DNA from: Herbaspirillum huttiense | Lineage (GTDB): Bacteria; Pseudomonadota; Gammaproteobacteria; Burkholderiales; Burkholderiaceae_D | NCBI RefSeq assembly: GCF_004367745.1 | Contig: NZ_CP037993.1 | Coordinates: 2,480,001 to 2,544,000 of the forward strand | Direction: 5' to 3' | Length of the DNA: 64,000 bases | In this document: positions 31,661-42,599 of the stretch, piece after piece | Layout of the letters: the number at the start of each line of letters is the position of its first letter | Numbering within the stretch: the first letter of the stretch is position 1 | The notes under the pieces: model-generated | The model's database searches: none | The model's input: only the letters and a program-made list of their open reading frames with translations | Told to the model about the DNA's origin: nothing | Position numbers and translations under genes: made by a program

Positions 31661-32833
31661 ATGCAGTCCATCAGCATTCTCGGTTCCACCGGCTCCATTG
31701 GCGTGTCCACGCTGGACGTGGTGGCCCGCCATCCCGACCGCTATCGCGTCTTTGCGCTGAGCGCCCATTCCCGTGTTGCCGAACTGGCCGAGCAATGCCA
31801 GCGTTTCCGTCCGCAAGTGGCTGTGGTCGGTTCCGCCGAAGCGGCCGCGCAGTTGCAAACCTTGTTGCGCGCAGCCGGGCTGTCCACTGAAGTGGCCTAC
31901 GGTCCGCAAGCCTTGTGCGACATCGCATCGGCCGACGGCTGCGACATGGTCATGGCGGCCATCGTCGGTGCCGCCGGATTGGCTTCCACGCTGGCCGCCG
32001 CACGTGCCGGCAAGAAGATCCTGCTGGCCAACAAGGAGGCCCTGGTCATTTCCGGCCAGCTGCTGATGGATGCGGTGCAGGCACATGGTGCCAGCCTGCT
32101 GCCCATCGACAGCGAACACAATGCCATCTTCCAGTGCCTGCCCGACGGCTACACCCGTTCGATGACGGCGCATGGTGTCGAGAAAATCCTCCTGACGGCC
32201 TCGGGCGGTCCGTTCCTCCATCGGGATGTGAATACGCTGGATCGAGTCACCGTGGAAGAAGCCGTGGCCCATCCCAAGTGGGTGATGGGGCGCAAGATCT
32301 CGGTGGATTCCGCCACCATGATGAACAAGGGCCTGGAAGTCATCGAAGCGCACTGGCTCTTCGGCGCGCCGGCGGACAAGATCGAGGTGGTGATCCACCC
32401 GCAGAGCGTGATTCATTCCATGGTCTCGTATGCCGATGGCTCGGTGCTGGCGCAGTTGGGCAACCCCGACATGCGCACGCCCATTGCCAATGCGCTGGCC
32501 TATCCGGAGCGTATCGCCTCGGGCGTGGCAGCGCTGGATCTGGCGCAGATCGCGCAATTGTCCTTCTTGCCGCCTGACTATCAGCGCTTCCCCTGCCTGA
32601 AACTGGCGTATGATGCGCTGCGGGCCGGCGGTACGCTGGCGGCGATCCTCAACGCCGCCAACGAAGTCGCCGTGCAAGCCTTCCTCGATGGCCGCATCGG
32701 CTTCGGGAAGATCGCCCCCCTGATCCAAGAGGTCATGTCCGCCATCCCCAACCGGCAAGCCGATGACATCACGGCGCTGCTGGAGCAGGACCGGCAGGCG
32801 CGTGACCACGCCGAGGCCCTGATTTCACGATGA
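31661..32833 (+). CDS. dxr: 1-deoxy-D-xylulose 5-phosphate reductoisomerase
   Basis: The first committed step of the MEP isoprenoid pathway, NADPH-dependent and the target of fosmidomycin. It is 390 residues. The N-terminal NADPH fold [18 protein letters not shown] is followed by [10 protein letters not shown] and the active-site segment [13 protein letters not shown], with the mobile loop and metal site in SGGPFLHRD and the later [16 protein letters not shown]. It supplies precursors used by UppS in the same cluster. Its last bases overlap the rseP start by 4 (ATGA). Confidence 0.98.
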   Translation: MQSISILGSTGSIGVSTLDVVARHPDRYRVFALSAHSRVAELAEQCQRFRPQVAVVGSAEAAAQLQTLLRAAGLSTEVAYGPQALCDIASADGCDMVMAAIVGAAGLASTLAAARAGKKILLANKEALVISGQLLMDAVQAHGASLLPIDSEHNAIFQCLPDGYTRSMTAHGVEKILLTASGGPFLHRDVNTLDRVTVEEAVAHPKWVMGRKISVDSATMMNKGLEVIEAHWLFGAPADKIEVVIHPQSVIHSMVSYADGSVLAQLGNPDMRTPIANALAYPERIASGVAALDLAQIAQLSFLPPDYQRFPCLKLAYDALRAGGTLAAILNAANEVAVQAFLDGRIGFGKIAPLIQEVMSAIPNRQADDITALLEQDRQARDHAEALISR

Positions 32834-34203
32834 ATCTGCTGCATACCCTGATCGCTTTCTTCGTTGCCCTGGGCACCCTGGTGGTGGTCCACGAGCTGGG
32901 GCATTACCTGGTGGCGCGCTGGTGCGGTGTGAAGGTATTGCGCTTCTCGGTCGGCATGGGTCGGGTGATCTGGTCGCGCCGCTTCGGCCGCGACCAGACC
33001 GAATGGGCGCTGTCGGTGCTGCCCTTGGGCGGCTATGTGAAGATGCTGGACGCGCGCGAACAGCCGCTGGAAGACATTCCGGAAGCCGATCTCAAGCGCG
33101 AATTCACCCGCCAATCCGTCTGGCGTCGCATCGCCATCGTGGCGGCCGGGCCGATCGCCAATTTCCTGCTGGCCATTCTCCTCTTTGCTGGTCTCTACAT
33201 GCACGGCGTGCCGGAGCCGGTGCCCGTGCTGCGTGCAGCGACCGCGCAGACGGCCGCGTACCAGGCCGGCTTGCGCGCCGGTGACCGCATCACGGCCATC
33301 AATGGCGCGCCGGTGCAGGTCTGGTCCGAAGTACGCTGGAAACTGATGCAATTGGTGCTGGAAAAGGCCGATGCCCGCATCGACGTCGAACGTCCCAACC
33401 CCAATGGCAGCGGCAAGCTGCTCAACTCGGTCACGCTGCGTCTGGCCGGCATCGACAGCAATGAGCTGGAAGGCGACTTCCTCGCCAAGCTCGGCCTGTC
33501 GCTGGCACGTCCGCCTGCCGTGCTGGGCAAGATCATGGAGGGTCCGGCCAAGATGGCAGGACTGGAAAGCGGCGACCGCATCACCGCCATCGATGGGGTG
33601 CCGGTCCAGGATGGCCTGGCCTTCGTGGAAAAAGTGCGCGAATCCGCCGGCAAGCCGCTGCTGCTGCAGGGCGTGCGCGGCACTGCGCCGATCGAGGTGC
33701 GCGTCACGCCGGAGTCGGTGGAAGAGGGTGAAAGTGGCAAGCGCATCGGCCGCATCAAGGTCGAAGTGCCGCTGGCACCGGAGATGGCCACCGTCAGCGA
33801 TGGCCCGTTGACGGCCGTGGCCAAGGGCGCGCAGCGCACCTGGGATACCAGCGTGATGACCATCAAGATGATCGGCAAGATGATCATCGGGCAGGTCTCG
33901 CTGAAGAACATTACCGGCCCCATCACCATCGCCGACTATGCCGGACAGACCGCCCGCGTGGGCCTGGTGAGCTACCTCAGCTTCCTGGCCTTCATCAGTA
34001 TCAGCCTGGGAGTGATGAATCTGTTGCCAATCCCGGTTTTAGACGGCGGTCATTTGCTGTATTATGCGCTGGAGATTTTGACAGGGCGGCCCGTTTCCGA
34101 GCGGTTTGGGGAAATCGCGCAGCGCGCCGGCCTGGGATTACTGATGGCGCTGATGCTCGTTGCCGCTTTCAACGATATCGTGCGACTGATGTTCCAAGGA
34201 TGA
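32830..34203 (+). CDS. rseP: RseP site-2 zinc metalloprotease
   Basis: An intramembrane protease that cleaves anti-sigma-E RseA and remnant signal peptides. It is 457 residues. The first membrane helix carries HELGH (residues 21-25) with the zinc ligands. Two periplasmic PDZ domains follow ([39 protein letters not shown]). The C-terminal helices contain [12 protein letters not shown], whose Asp is the third ligand. It is coupled to dxr by a 4-base overlap and precedes bamA, whose expression in enterobacteria is sigma-E dependent. Confidence 0.97.
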   Translation: MNLLHTLIAFFVALGTLVVVHELGHYLVARWCGVKVLRFSVGMGRVIWSRRFGRDQTEWALSVLPLGGYVKMLDAREQPLEDIPEADLKREFTRQSVWRRIAIVAAGPIANFLLAILLFAGLYMHGVPEPVPVLRAATAQTAAYQAGLRAGDRITAINGAPVQVWSEVRWKLMQLVLEKADARIDVERPNPNGSGKLLNSVTLRLAGIDSNELEGDFLAKLGLSLARPPAVLGKIMEGPAKMAGLESGDRITAIDGVPVQDGLAFVEKVRESAGKPLLLQGVRGTAPIEVRVTPESVEEGESGKRIGRIKVEVPLAPEMATVSDGPLTAVAKGAQRTWDTSVMTIKMIGKMIIGQVSLKNITGPITIADYAGQTARVGLVSYLSFLAFISISLGVMNLLPIPVLDGGHLLYYALEILTGRPVSERFGEIAQRAGLGLLMALMLVAAFNDIVRLMFQG

Positions 34204-34302
34204 ATCCGGCCTGATGCCGGCCCCGTCGAGCGAGCAAGATCGGCGGGGCGGCCAGAAAGACCGGATTTTTTACATTTGCCGGCCAACCCCGATGGCAGTT
34301 GT

Positions 34303-34345
34303 TAAGCAATTGGCAATGGATCAGGAATCCGTTTTCAATTGCTTA
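34303..34345 (+). repeat. Symmetrical 43-base palindrome in the bamA upstream region
   Basis: The outer arms TAAGCAATTG (34303-34312) and CAATTGCTTA (34336-34345) are perfect complements. Inside are a 5-by-5 internal loop, an inner stem GGAT/ATCC (34318-34321 / 34327-34330) and a 5-base loop. There is no T run. It lies 51 bases upstream of the bamA ATG. It could fold in the transcript or be a dyad operator; it is markedly more A+T-rich than its surroundings. Confidence 0.6.
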
Positions 34346-34396
34346 CCAGCATCATGTCAGGCAGTGCCGCAGCGAAAAACTGTTGATGAACGATAG

Positions 34397-36778
34397 ATGA
34401 AATTACACCCTGCGCAACATCCCATTCCGACTCTCTCCCGTCGCCTGATTGCCGCTGCCGCCTTTGCCCTGTGCTCCAGCCAGGCCATGGCCATCACGCC
34501 GTTCGTGGTCAAGGATATCCGCGTCGAAGGCATTCAGCGTACCGAAGCCGGCACCGTCTTCAGCTACCTGCCGGTGCGCGTGGGCGATACCTTCAACGAT
34601 GAAAAGGCCACCGCCGCCATCAAGGCGTTGTACGCCACCGGATTCTTCCGTGACGTGCGCATCGAAGCCGAAGGCGACGTGCTGGTGGTGCAGGTGGTCG
34701 AACGCCCGGCCATTGCCAGCGTCGACTTCTCCGGCATCAAGGAATTCGACAAGGAACAGCTGACCAAGGCCCTCAAGGAAATCGGCGTCGCCGAGTCGCG
34801 GATCTTTGACCGCTCGCAGGTCGATCGCGCCGAACAGGAACTGAAGCGTCAGTATCTGTCGCGCGGCCTGTATGGTGCCAAGGTGTCGACTACCGTCACG
34901 CCGGTCGAGCGCAATCGCGTCGCCATTACCTTCGCCGTGGATGAAGGTGAAGTTTCGCGCATCAAGCAGATCAACTTCGTCGGCAACAAGGTGTTCTCCG
35001 ACAGCACCCTGCGCGACCAGATCAAGCTGACCACCCCGGGCTGGTTCACCTGGTACACCAAGGCTGACCAGTATTCCAAGGAAAAACTGCAGGGTGACAT
35101 CGAGACCCTGCGTTCCTATTACCTGGACCGCGGCTATCTGGAGATGCAGGTCGAATCGACCCAGGTGTCGATCACGCCCGACAAGAAAGACATCTACATC
35201 ACGGTCAACATCAAGGAAGGCGAGAAGTACACCGTCTCCGACATCAAGCTGGAAGGCGAGATGTTCGGCATGGAGCCGGAACTGGCCAAGCTGGTGCAGC
35301 TCAAGAAGGGCGACGTCTATTCCGGCGCCAAGCTGACCGACAGCACCAAGAAGATCGGTGAGCGTCTGGGCAACTTCGGTTACGCCTTCGCCAACGTCAA
35401 CGCCAACCCCAATGTGGACCGCGAGAAGAAGGAAGTTGCCTTCACCATCATGGTCGACCCGGGCAAGCGCGTCTACGTGCGTCACGTCAACATCGCCGGC
35501 AACACCAAGACCCGCGATGAGGTGATCCGCCGCGAATTCCGCCAGTTCGAGGATTCCTGGTACGACGGCGAGAAGATCAAGCTTTCGCGTGATCGCGTCG
35601 ACCGTCTGGGCTACTTCAAGGAAGTGACCGTGGATACGCCTGAAGTGCCGGGCACCAGCGACCAGGTCGATGTGAACATGAAGGTCGAGGAAAAGCCGAC
35701 CGGCAACATCATGGTCGGTGCTGGCTTCTCGCAGTCCGACAAGCTGAGCCTGACCGGCTCGATCTCGCAGGAAAACGCCTTCGGCAGCGGCAACACCGTC
35801 GGTATCGACATCAACACCAGCTCGCGCTACCGCACTATCTCGCTGTCGACCACCAATCCGTACTTCACGGATGACGGCATCAGCCGCACCTATGAAATCT
35901 ACCTGCGCACGATTCGCCCGTCGGTCTATACGACAGGTGACTACAAGGTCAAGACCCTGGGCGGCAGCATCAAGTTTGGTGTGCCGTTCTCGGAGCTGGA
36001 TCGCGTGTTCTTTGGTATTGGCGTGGAAAACACCAACGTCAGCACCGACAACACCAGCCCGACGCTGTATCGCCAGTACGTGCGCGATTTCGGTGGCGCA
36101 GGCGGCTCCGGTTGCGATGTGACCGATGTGACCTCGACCGCAACTTGCGGTATCGGCAGCGCCCGTACCACCAGCATCCCGCTGACCGTGGCATGGCAGC
36201 GTGACGGCCGTGACTCGGCCCTGGTGCCGACCACCGGCCGCTATCAGCGCGCCAACTTCGAGGTCTCCTATGTGGGCACCTTGAAGTACTACCGTGCCAG
36301 CTACCAGCAGCAGTACTTCCAACCGTTCTTCAGCAAGGCCGTGACTCTGGCGCTGAATGGCGAAGTCGACTACGGCCGCGGCCTGGGCAGCAAGCCGTAC
36401 CCGGTGTTCAAGAACTACTACGCCGGCGGTATCGGCACCGTGCGCGGCTATGAAGCCTCCTCGCTGGGTAGCTTGAAGGACCAGTACGGCGACTCCATGG
36501 GCGGCGCCTCGCGTCTGTACGGCAATGCCGAACTGCAGTTCCCGTTCCCGGGCTCGGGCCAGGACCGCACATTGCGCTGGTTCACCTTCTTTGACGGCGG
36601 CAACGTCTTTGCCGACGGCCAGAACATCAAGTTGAACGACCTGCGCTATTCGGCCGGTGTCGGTATCAGCTGGGTGTCGCCGATTGGCCCGCTGAAGCTG
36701 AGCTTCGGCAAGCCATTGAACCTGAAGACGGGTGACAAGTCTCAAACCTTCCAGTTCCAACTGGGTACCGGCTTCTAA
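34397..36778 (+). CDS. bamA: Outer-membrane protein assembly factor BamA
   Basis: The essential Omp85 barrel that inserts beta-barrel proteins into the outer membrane. It is 793 residues. The signal peptide ends at about SSQAMA. Five POTRA domains follow (about 28-430), beginning FVVKDIRVEGIQRTEAGTVF. The 16-strand barrel (about 440-793) includes the conserved VRGYEASSLG segment and ends in an aromatic-type C-terminus (FQFQLGTGF) that serves as the assembly signal. No clear ribosome-binding site precedes the ATG. A four-codon reading frame (34386-34400) ends with its TGA overlapping the bamA ATG. It lies upstream of skp, as in most proteobacteria. Confidence 0.97.
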   Translation: MKLHPAQHPIPTLSRRLIAAAAFALCSSQAMAITPFVVKDIRVEGIQRTEAGTVFSYLPVRVGDTFNDEKATAAIKALYATGFFRDVRIEAEGDVLVVQVVERPAIASVDFSGIKEFDKEQLTKALKEIGVAESRIFDRSQVDRAEQELKRQYLSRGLYGAKVSTTVTPVERNRVAITFAVDEGEVSRIKQINFVGNKVFSDSTLRDQIKLTTPGWFTWYTKADQYSKEKLQGDIETLRSYYLDRGYLEMQVESTQVSITPDKKDIYITVNIKEGEKYTVSDIKLEGEMFGMEPELAKLVQLKKGDVYSGAKLTDSTKKIGERLGNFGYAFANVNANPNVDREKKEVAFTIMVDPGKRVYVRHVNIAGNTKTRDEVIRREFRQFEDSWYDGEKIKLSRDRVDRLGYFKEVTVDTPEVPGTSDQVDVNMKVEEKPTGNIMVGAGFSQSDKLSLTGSISQENAFGSGNTVGIDINTSSRYRTISLSTTNPYFTDDGISRTYEIYLRTIRPSVYTTGDYKVKTLGGSIKFGVPFSELDRVFFGIGVENTNVSTDNTSPTLYRQYVRDFGGAGGSGCDVTDVTSTATCGIGSARTTSIPLTVAWQRDGRDSALVPTTGRYQRANFEVSYVGTLKYYRASYQQQYFQPFFSKAVTLALNGEVDYGRGLGSKPYPVFKNYYAGGIGTVRGYEASSLGSLKDQYGDSMGGASRLYGNAELQFPFPGSGQDRTLRWFTFFDGGNVFADGQNIKLNDLRYSAGVGISWVSPIGPLKLSFGKPLNLKTGDKSQTFQFQLGTGF

Positions 36779-36814
36779 AGCGGTCATCATTGATTCGTAA
36801 TACGGAGAGTAATC

Positions 36815-37333
36815 TTGAAGTTCATGACCAAATCGTTCCTGTCCCTGCAGACCATCGTGATGGCTGCCTGCCTGTTGAGCTTTGCCCCCGCCCACGCGCA
36901 GGAAAGCTCGAAAATCGCCTTCGTGAGCACCGAGCGCATCTTCCGCGAAGCGGCGCCTGCCAAGGCCGCACAAACCAAGCTGGAAGCCGAGTTCGCCAAG
37001 CGTGACCGTGACCTGCAAGACATGGCCGCGCGTCTGAAGGCCCAGTCCGACAAGCTGGACAAGGACGCCGCCGTGCTGTCGGATTCCGACCGCGCCAAGC
37101 GCCAGCGTGACCTGTCCGACCTGGACAAGGAATTCCAGCGCAAGCAGCGTGAATTCCGCGAAGACCTGAACCAGCGCCGCAACGAGGAACTGGCCGTGGT
37201 CCTGGAACGCACCAACAAGGTGATCCGCCAGATCGCCGAAGCCGAGAAGTACGACATCGTCTTCCAGGAAGCCGTCTACGCTTCCAAGCGCATCGACATC
37301 ACCGACAAAGTCCTGAAGGAACTGGCCAAGTAA
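36815..37333 (+). CDS. skp: Skp/OmpH periplasmic chaperone
   Basis: A trimeric periplasmic chaperone that carries unfolded outer-membrane proteins to BamA. It is 172 residues. The signal peptide ends at AHA-QE. The charged helical tentacle region has KRDRDLQDMAARLKAQSDKL and QRKQREFREDLNQRR. The start is probably the TTG at 36815, because GGAG (36804-36807) is 7 bases before it; the alternative ATG at 36824 is 16 bases away. The two differ by three residues of the signal peptide. It is 36 bases after bamA. Confidence 0.94.
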   Translation: MKFMTKSFLSLQTIVMAACLLSFAPAHAQESSKIAFVSTERIFREAAPAKAAQTKLEAEFAKRDRDLQDMAARLKAQSDKLDKDAAVLSDSDRAKRQRDLSDLDKEFQRKQREFREDLNQRRNEELAVVLERTNKVIRQIAEAEKYDIVFQEAVYASKRIDITDKVLKELAK

Positions 37334-37461
37334 TTGCCGCCTTCACCATGCGGGCGCCGGGCGGCAACGTCCTGCGCCCGCATGTCGCTTCAGGGGCTGC
37401 CTTCAGGGCGGCCTTTGTTCTACCGTAAGCCAAGCAACGCCTACCATTCGGAAAAGCCAAG

Positions 37462-38550
37462 ATGAGTATTCGACTGCAGCAACTGGTCGAGCGCCTGGGC
37501 GGTCAGCTGAAGGGTGATGCGACCATCGCGGTCGATGGCATCGCACCACTGGATGCCGCCGGTGCCAGCCACATCACTTTCCTTTCCAATCCCAAGTTCC
37601 GTGCGCAAGCCGACCAGACCCAGGCGGCGGCGCTGATCCTGTCCGAGACGGACGACGCCCAGGTGCAGGGCTATGCCGGTGCCCGCATCGTCACCCGCAA
37701 TCCCTACGCCTATTTCGCCCGCGCGGCCCAGCTGTTTCAGGCTCAGGCCGAAGTGCGCGCGCCTGCCGGCATCCATGCCAGCGCCGTGGTCGATCCATCG
37801 GCCCAGGTCGCGGCGGATGCGGTGATCGGCCCGCTGGTGGTGATCGAAGCCGGTGCCGTCATCGGTGCCCGCGCCCGTATTGACGCCGGCAGCTTCATCG
37901 GCCACCACGCCAAGGTCGGTGACGACACCCATTTCCACGCCCGTGCCACCCTGCATCACGCCTGCGAGATCGGGGCGCGCGGCATCGTCCATTCGGGTGC
38001 GGTGATCGGGGCCGATGGCTTCGGTTTCGCCAATGAAGCCGGGCAATGGATCAAAATTCCGCAAGTTGGCCGTGTCATGATCGGCGATGACGTCGAAATC
38101 GGTGCCAATACCACCATCGACCGCGGTGCCCTGGCCGATACCGTGATCGAGGAGGGCGTCAAGCTCGACAACCAGATCCAGATCGCCCACAACTGCCACA
38201 TCGGCGCCCATACCGCCATTGCCGCCTGTGCCGGCATCGCCGGCAGCGCGAAAATCGGCAAATACTGCTCCATCGGCGGCGCGGCCATGATCCACGGCCA
38301 CATCACCATCGTGGACAAGGTGCACGTCTCGGCCGGTACGCTGGCCTTGCGTTCCATCCTTGAGCCGGGTCAATACACCGGCTTCTATCCCATCACCGAA
38401 CACCGCGACTGGGAAAAATCCGCTGCATTGGTGCGCAATCTGGGCACGATGCGTGAGAAAATCCGGGCGTTGGAAAAATCGCTTAAAACGTTGACACAAG
38501 AACAAGCAGGCCAAGCCCCGCTTTCAGAGAATCAAGAAGAGAATGAATAG
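37462..38550 (+). CDS. lpxD: LpxD, UDP-3-O-acyl-glucosamine N-acyltransferase
   Basis: The third step of lipid A synthesis, adding an N-linked hydroxyacyl chain from acyl-ACP. It is 362 residues. The N-terminal uridine-binding domain ([24 protein letters not shown]) is followed by a left-handed beta-helix of hexapeptide repeats ([59 protein letters not shown]) and a C-terminal helix. Its 3' end overlaps fabZ by 8 bases. Confidence 0.97.
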   Translation: MSIRLQQLVERLGGQLKGDATIAVDGIAPLDAAGASHITFLSNPKFRAQADQTQAAALILSETDDAQVQGYAGARIVTRNPYAYFARAAQLFQAQAEVRAPAGIHASAVVDPSAQVAADAVIGPLVVIEAGAVIGARARIDAGSFIGHHAKVGDDTHFHARATLHHACEIGARGIVHSGAVIGADGFGFANEAGQWIKIPQVGRVMIGDDVEIGANTTIDRGALADTVIEEGVKLDNQIQIAHNCHIGAHTAIAACAGIAGSAKIGKYCSIGGAAMIHGHITIVDKVHVSAGTLALRSILEPGQYTGFYPITEHRDWEKSAALVRNLGTMREKIRALEKSLKTLTQEQAGQAPLSENQEENE

Positions 38551-39007
38551 CCTCGACATCAATCAAATCAAACAGTACCTGCCGCACCGTTACCCGCTGC
38601 TGCTGGTTGATCGCGTGCTGAACTGGGAGAGCGGCAAGACCATCACCGCGATCAAGAACGTGACCGTGAATGAAGAATTCTTCAACGGCCACTTCCCGCA
38701 CAAGCCGGTGATGCCGGGCGTGCTGATGATCGAGGCGCTGGCCCAGACGGCGGCGCTGTTGTCCTTCCTGACCGAAGGCCGCAAGCCCGATGAAAACACC
38801 GTGGTCTACTTCGTCGGCATCGACAATGCCCGCTTCAAGCGTCCGGTGGAACCGGGCGACCAGCTGAAGATGGAAGTGGAAATCACCCGCCGTGCACGTG
38901 GCATCTGGAAATACCGTGCCGTGGCCACCGTGGACGGCCAGGTGGCTGTGGAAGGCGACCTCATGTGCACCATGCGCAGCGCCGCCGACGCCAGCCAGAG
39001 CGCCTGA
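38543..39007 (+). CDS. fabZ: FabZ, 3-hydroxyacyl-ACP dehydratase
   Basis: A hot-dog-fold dehydratase of type II fatty-acid synthesis that competes with LpxA and LpxD for hydroxyacyl-ACP. It is 154 residues. It starts with [21 protein letters not shown]; the active-site segment [20 protein letters not shown] has His50 and Glu64. It overlaps lpxD by 8 bases and lies between lpxD and lpxA as usual. Confidence 0.98.
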   Translation: MNSLDINQIKQYLPHRYPLLLVDRVLNWESGKTITAIKNVTVNEEFFNGHFPHKPVMPGVLMIEALAQTAALLSFLTEGRKPDENTVVYFVGIDNARFKRPVEPGDQLKMEVEITRRARGIWKYRAVATVDGQVAVEGDLMCTMRSAADASQSA

Positions 39008-39142
39008 GTCCAGGCCTGCCTGCAGGCTTGACGCATCAAGCCAGGCCCGGCGGTGATCGGCAAGATCGCGCCGGGCCTGATTCATTGTGCAGATTGCTTC
39101 ATTGCAAGATGTGCAACAAGTGAACCCATCGAAGCACAGGAC

Positions 39143-39931
39143 ATGTCCAAGATCCATCCCAGCGCAGTGATTGCCCCCGGAGCGCAGATCGACGAATCGG
39201 TCGAGATCGGCGCGTATGCCGTCATCGGTCCTGACGTGCGCATCGGCGCGGGCACGCGCATCGGTCCCCATGTGGTGATCGAAGGCCACACCACCATTGG
39301 CCGTGACAACGAGATTTTCCAGTTCGCCTCCATCGGTGCCGCGCCGCAGGACAAGAAGTACGCGGGCGAACCGACCACCATGGAAATCGGCGACCGCAAC
39401 ACCATCCGCGAATTCGTTACCTTCAACCGGGGTACCGTGCAGGATGGCGGCGCGACCCGCATTGGCAACGACAACTGGATCATGGCCTACGTCCACCTGG
39501 CGCATGATTGCCAGCTGGGCAGCCACATCATCCTGGCCAACAATGCCACGCTGGCCGGTCACGTGCATTTGGGCGACCACGTATTCCTGGGCGGTTTCAC
39601 CACCGTGCACCAGTTCTGCCATATCGGTGCCCATGCCATGACCGCCTTTACGGCGGCCGTGAGCCAGGACGTGCCACCCTTCGTGACGGCGGCAGGCAAT
39701 CGCGCCGTGCCGGCCGGCATCAACAGCGAGGGCCTGAAGCGCCGTGGCTTCACCAGCGAGCAGATCATGGAGATCAAGCGCGCCTACAAGGTGATCTACC
39801 GTGCCGGCCTGCCGCTGGAAGAAGCCAAGCAGCAGCTGGCGGACATGGAGGCCAAGTCGGCCCACAGCGCCGAGCACATCCGCCTGCTGCGCGAATTCAT
39901 CGAGGCTTCGGCCCGTGGCATCATCCGCTGA
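39143..39931 (+). CDS. lpxA: LpxA, UDP-GlcNAc O-acyltransferase
   Basis: The first step of lipid A synthesis, adding a 3-hydroxyacyl chain to UDP-GlcNAc. It is 262 residues from the ATG at 39143, which gives the family start [16 protein letters not shown]; the frame is open 30 codons further upstream without similarity. Hexapeptide repeats form the beta-helix. The catalytic His lies in [11 protein letters not shown] (His121 by alignment to E. coli His125). The helical C-terminal domain is complete. The gene's end overlaps lpxB by 17 bases. Confidence 0.97.
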
Positions 39932-41090
39932 CATCACGCGCCGTCAGTCGATCGCACTGGTGGCCGGCGAAAGCTCGGGCGACCTGCTGGGCAGCCGCCT
40001 GCTGGCCGGGGTGCGCGAGCGCCTGCCGGAAGTGCGCCTGCATGGCATTGGCGGCGAGCACATGATGGCTCAGGGGTTTAACAGCGACTGGCCGATGGAC
40101 AAGCTGACGGTGCGGGGCCTGTTCGAGGTGATTCCGCGCTACCGCGAGATCAAGGGCATCCAGGAGTCGCTGCGCGACAAGCTGCTGGCGGACCGGCCTG
40201 ATGTCTTCGTGGGCGTGGACTATCCCGGCTTCAACCTGGGCCTGGAAGAACAGCTCAAGAAGGCCGGCATTCCGACCATCCACTTCATCGGTCCGCAGAT
40301 CTGGGCCTGGCGCGGCTGGCGCATCAAAAAGATCCAGCGCGCGGTGTCGCACATGCTGGTGATCTTTCCCTTCGAGGAAAACCTGTACCGCCAGGCGGGC
40401 GTCCCGGTGACCTACGTCGGCCATCCGCTGGCCGAAGTGATCCCGCTGCAGCCCGACACCGCAGGCGCACGCCAGCGCCTCGGACTGACCGGGCCGGGCA
40501 GGGTGGTGGCCATCCTGCCGGGCAGCCGCATGAGCGAACTGAAGCAGAATGGCGAAGGTTTCCTGGCGGCGGCACGGCTGTTGCGGCAGCGCGATCCTCA
40601 ATTGCAGTTCGTCACGCCCATGGCGGGCGACCGGCAGATGGCCTTTTTTGAAGAGCAGATTCGCCAGGGCGGATATGAAGATCTTGGCATCAGCGTCATC
40701 CGTGGCCAGTCGCACAGTGCGATGGAAGCCTCGGATGCAGTGCTGGTGGCCTCGGGCACGGCCTCGCTGGAAGTGGCCTTGTACAAGAAGCCGATGGTGA
40801 TCTCCTACAAGGTCAACTGGGCCTCGTACCAGATCATGCGGCACATGGCTTACCAGCCCTGGGTGGGCCTGCCCAATATCCTGGCGCGCGACTTCCTGGT
40901 GCCGGAACTGCTGCAGCACCAGGCTACGCCGCAGGCCCTGGCCGATGCCATGTGGCACCAGCTGGAAGACCATGCGCACCAGCAGCGGCTGGTGCGGCGC
41001 TTTGCCGACATGCACCAGTCCCTGCTGCGCGATACCAGCCGGGAGAGCGCCAACGCGGTCTGTGAAGTCATTGGCGCGCGCCGTCGTTGA
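39915..41090 (+). CDS. lpxB: LpxB, lipid-A-disaccharide synthase
   Basis: A GT19 glycosyltransferase that condenses UDP-2,3-diacylglucosamine and lipid X. It is 391 residues from the GTG at 39915, preceded by GAGG at 39902-39905; earlier codons read lpxA in another frame and are not LpxB-like. Visible features are [52 protein letters not shown], and the nucleotide-binding region [11 protein letters not shown] and [12 protein letters not shown]. The start lies inside lpxA, implying coupling. Confidence 0.95.
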
Positions 41091-41103
41091 CGGACCGAAA
41101 GAA

Positions 41104-41121
41104 GGATCGCTGCGGCGATCC
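41104..41121 (+). other. Hairpin between lpxB and rnhB
   Basis: GGATCGC pairs with GCGATCC around a TGCG tetraloop, directly after lpxB and before the rnhB ribosome-binding site. There is no T run, so it is not an intrinsic terminator. Confidence 0.4.
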
Positions 41122-41149
41122 GTGTGAGAGTTTGATGAAGGAAATTGCT

Positions 41150-41782
41150 ATGCCCAAGGCGGCCCCCCAGACCCTGGCTTTGTTTGACGACACCACCGGC
41201 GAGATCATCTGCGGCGTCGATGAGGCCGGCCGTGGTCCGCTGGCCGGTCCGGTGTTCGCTGCCGCCGTGATCCTCGATCCGGCGCGTCCGGTCAAGGGCC
41301 TGCGCGACTCCAAGAAGCTTTCCGAAGCCGCGCGCGACAGCCTGGCATTGGAGATCAAGGAATCGGCGCTGGCCTGGGCCATTGCCTCCTGCAACGAGCA
41401 GGAGATCGACGAACTCAACATCCTGCACGCCAGCATGCTGGCCATGCGCCGCGCGGTGGAGGCACTCTCGACGCTGCCCACGCTGGCCCTGATTGACGGC
41501 AACCGCTGCCCGGTCATGAGCATCCGCTCCGAAGCCATCGTCAAGGGAGACGACAAGGTGCCCGCCATCTCGGCCGCCTCCATCCTCGCCAAGACTGCGC
41601 GCGATGCGGCGCTGCTGGTCTTGCACGACACCTATCCGCATTACGGTTTCGACCGCCACAAGGGCTATCCGACCCCTCTGCACCTGGAAATGCTGCGCCT
41701 GCATGGCGTCTCGCCGGTGCATCGGCGCTCCTATGCGCCGGTCAGGGCCTTGCTGTCCGGCCAGACGGTGGTGATGGCGTGA
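41150..41782 (+). CDS. rnhB: Ribonuclease HII
   Basis: Removes ribonucleotides from RNA/DNA hybrids. It is 210 residues from the ATG at 41150, chosen because GAAGGAA (41137-41143) is optimally placed; an in-frame ATG at 41135 is overlapped by no such site. The active-site start [20 protein letters not shown] carries the catalytic Asp-Glu pair. Also seen are [21 protein letters not shown], and [21 protein letters not shown] with further acidic ligands. Its stop overlaps the next gene's start. Confidence 0.97.
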
Positions 41783-42585
41783 GCGAGGCAGGCATGAAAC
41801 TGATCACCTCCAAGGACAACCCGGTCTTCAAGGATTTGAAGCAACTGGCCACCAGCAGCCAGGCTCGCCGCCGCGCCGGCCAGAGCCTGCTGGATGGCGT
41901 GCACCTGGCGCAGGCCTGGCTGCAGCATCGCGGCGCGCCGCAGGTGTGCGTGGTGGCCGAGAGCGCCCAGTATCACCCGGAAGTAGCGCCCATCCTGGCG
42001 CAATGTGAAGCCTTGTACGCGCAATGCCTGGTGCTGGCCGACAAGCTGTATGACGCCATCAGCACCGTGGAGAACGGCGTGGGCCTGCTGTTGCTGGTGA
42101 GTACGCCCGAGCCGGTGGCCCCGGCGGCACTTAAGGAATCGGCGGTGCTGCTCGATGGTCTGCAGGATCCGGGCAATCTCGGCTCCATCCTGCGCAGCGC
42201 TGCCGCAGCCGGTGTGAAGCAAGTGTTCTGCTCGGCAGGTACCGCCGCCGCCTGGTCACCCAAGGTGCTGCGGGCCGGCATGGGCGCGCATTTCGTGCTG
42301 GACATCTTCGAGAATGCCGACCTGGTCGCCCTGTGCGCCGCCAGCCGCATCCCCTTGCTGGCTACCAGCTCGCACGCGGCCCAGACCATTTACGATTGCG
42401 ACCTCTCCGGTCCGGTGGCCTGGCTGCTGGGGCATGAAGGGCAAGGCGTGTCGCCGGCCTTGCAGGATGCGGCCACCCATGAAGTGGTGATCCCGCACTT
42501 GGGCGAGATGGAATCGCTCAACGTGGCGGCGGCAGCGGCGGTCTGCCTTTTCGAACAACTGCGCCAGCGTACCGTCGGGCGCTGA
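41779..42585 (+). CDS. SpoU (TrmH-family) RNA 2'-O-methyltransferase
   Basis: An SPOUT-class methyltransferase acting on tRNA or rRNA ribose; the exact target is not readable from sequence. It is 268 residues from GTG 41779, which overlaps the rnhB stop (GTGA), or 263 from ATG 41794. The N-terminal substrate-binding domain ([20 protein letters not shown]) resembles the SpoU substrate-binding fold. The C-terminal knot has motif 1 [22 protein letters not shown], motif 2 [12 protein letters not shown] and motif 3 [22 protein letters not shown]. It closes the long cluster begun at rpsB. Confidence 0.9.
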   Translation: MSEAGMKLITSKDNPVFKDLKQLATSSQARRRAGQSLLDGVHLAQAWLQHRGAPQVCVVAESAQYHPEVAPILAQCEALYAQCLVLADKLYDAISTVENGVGLLLLVSTPEPVAPAALKESAVLLDGLQDPGNLGSILRSAAAAGVKQVFCSAGTAAAWSPKVLRAGMGAHFVLDIFENADLVALCAASRIPLLATSSHAAQTIYDCDLSGPVAWLLGHEGQGVSPALQDAATHEVVIPHLGEMESLNVAAAAAVCLFEQLRQRTVGR

Positions 42586-42599
42586 GGGCGGCACGTATC

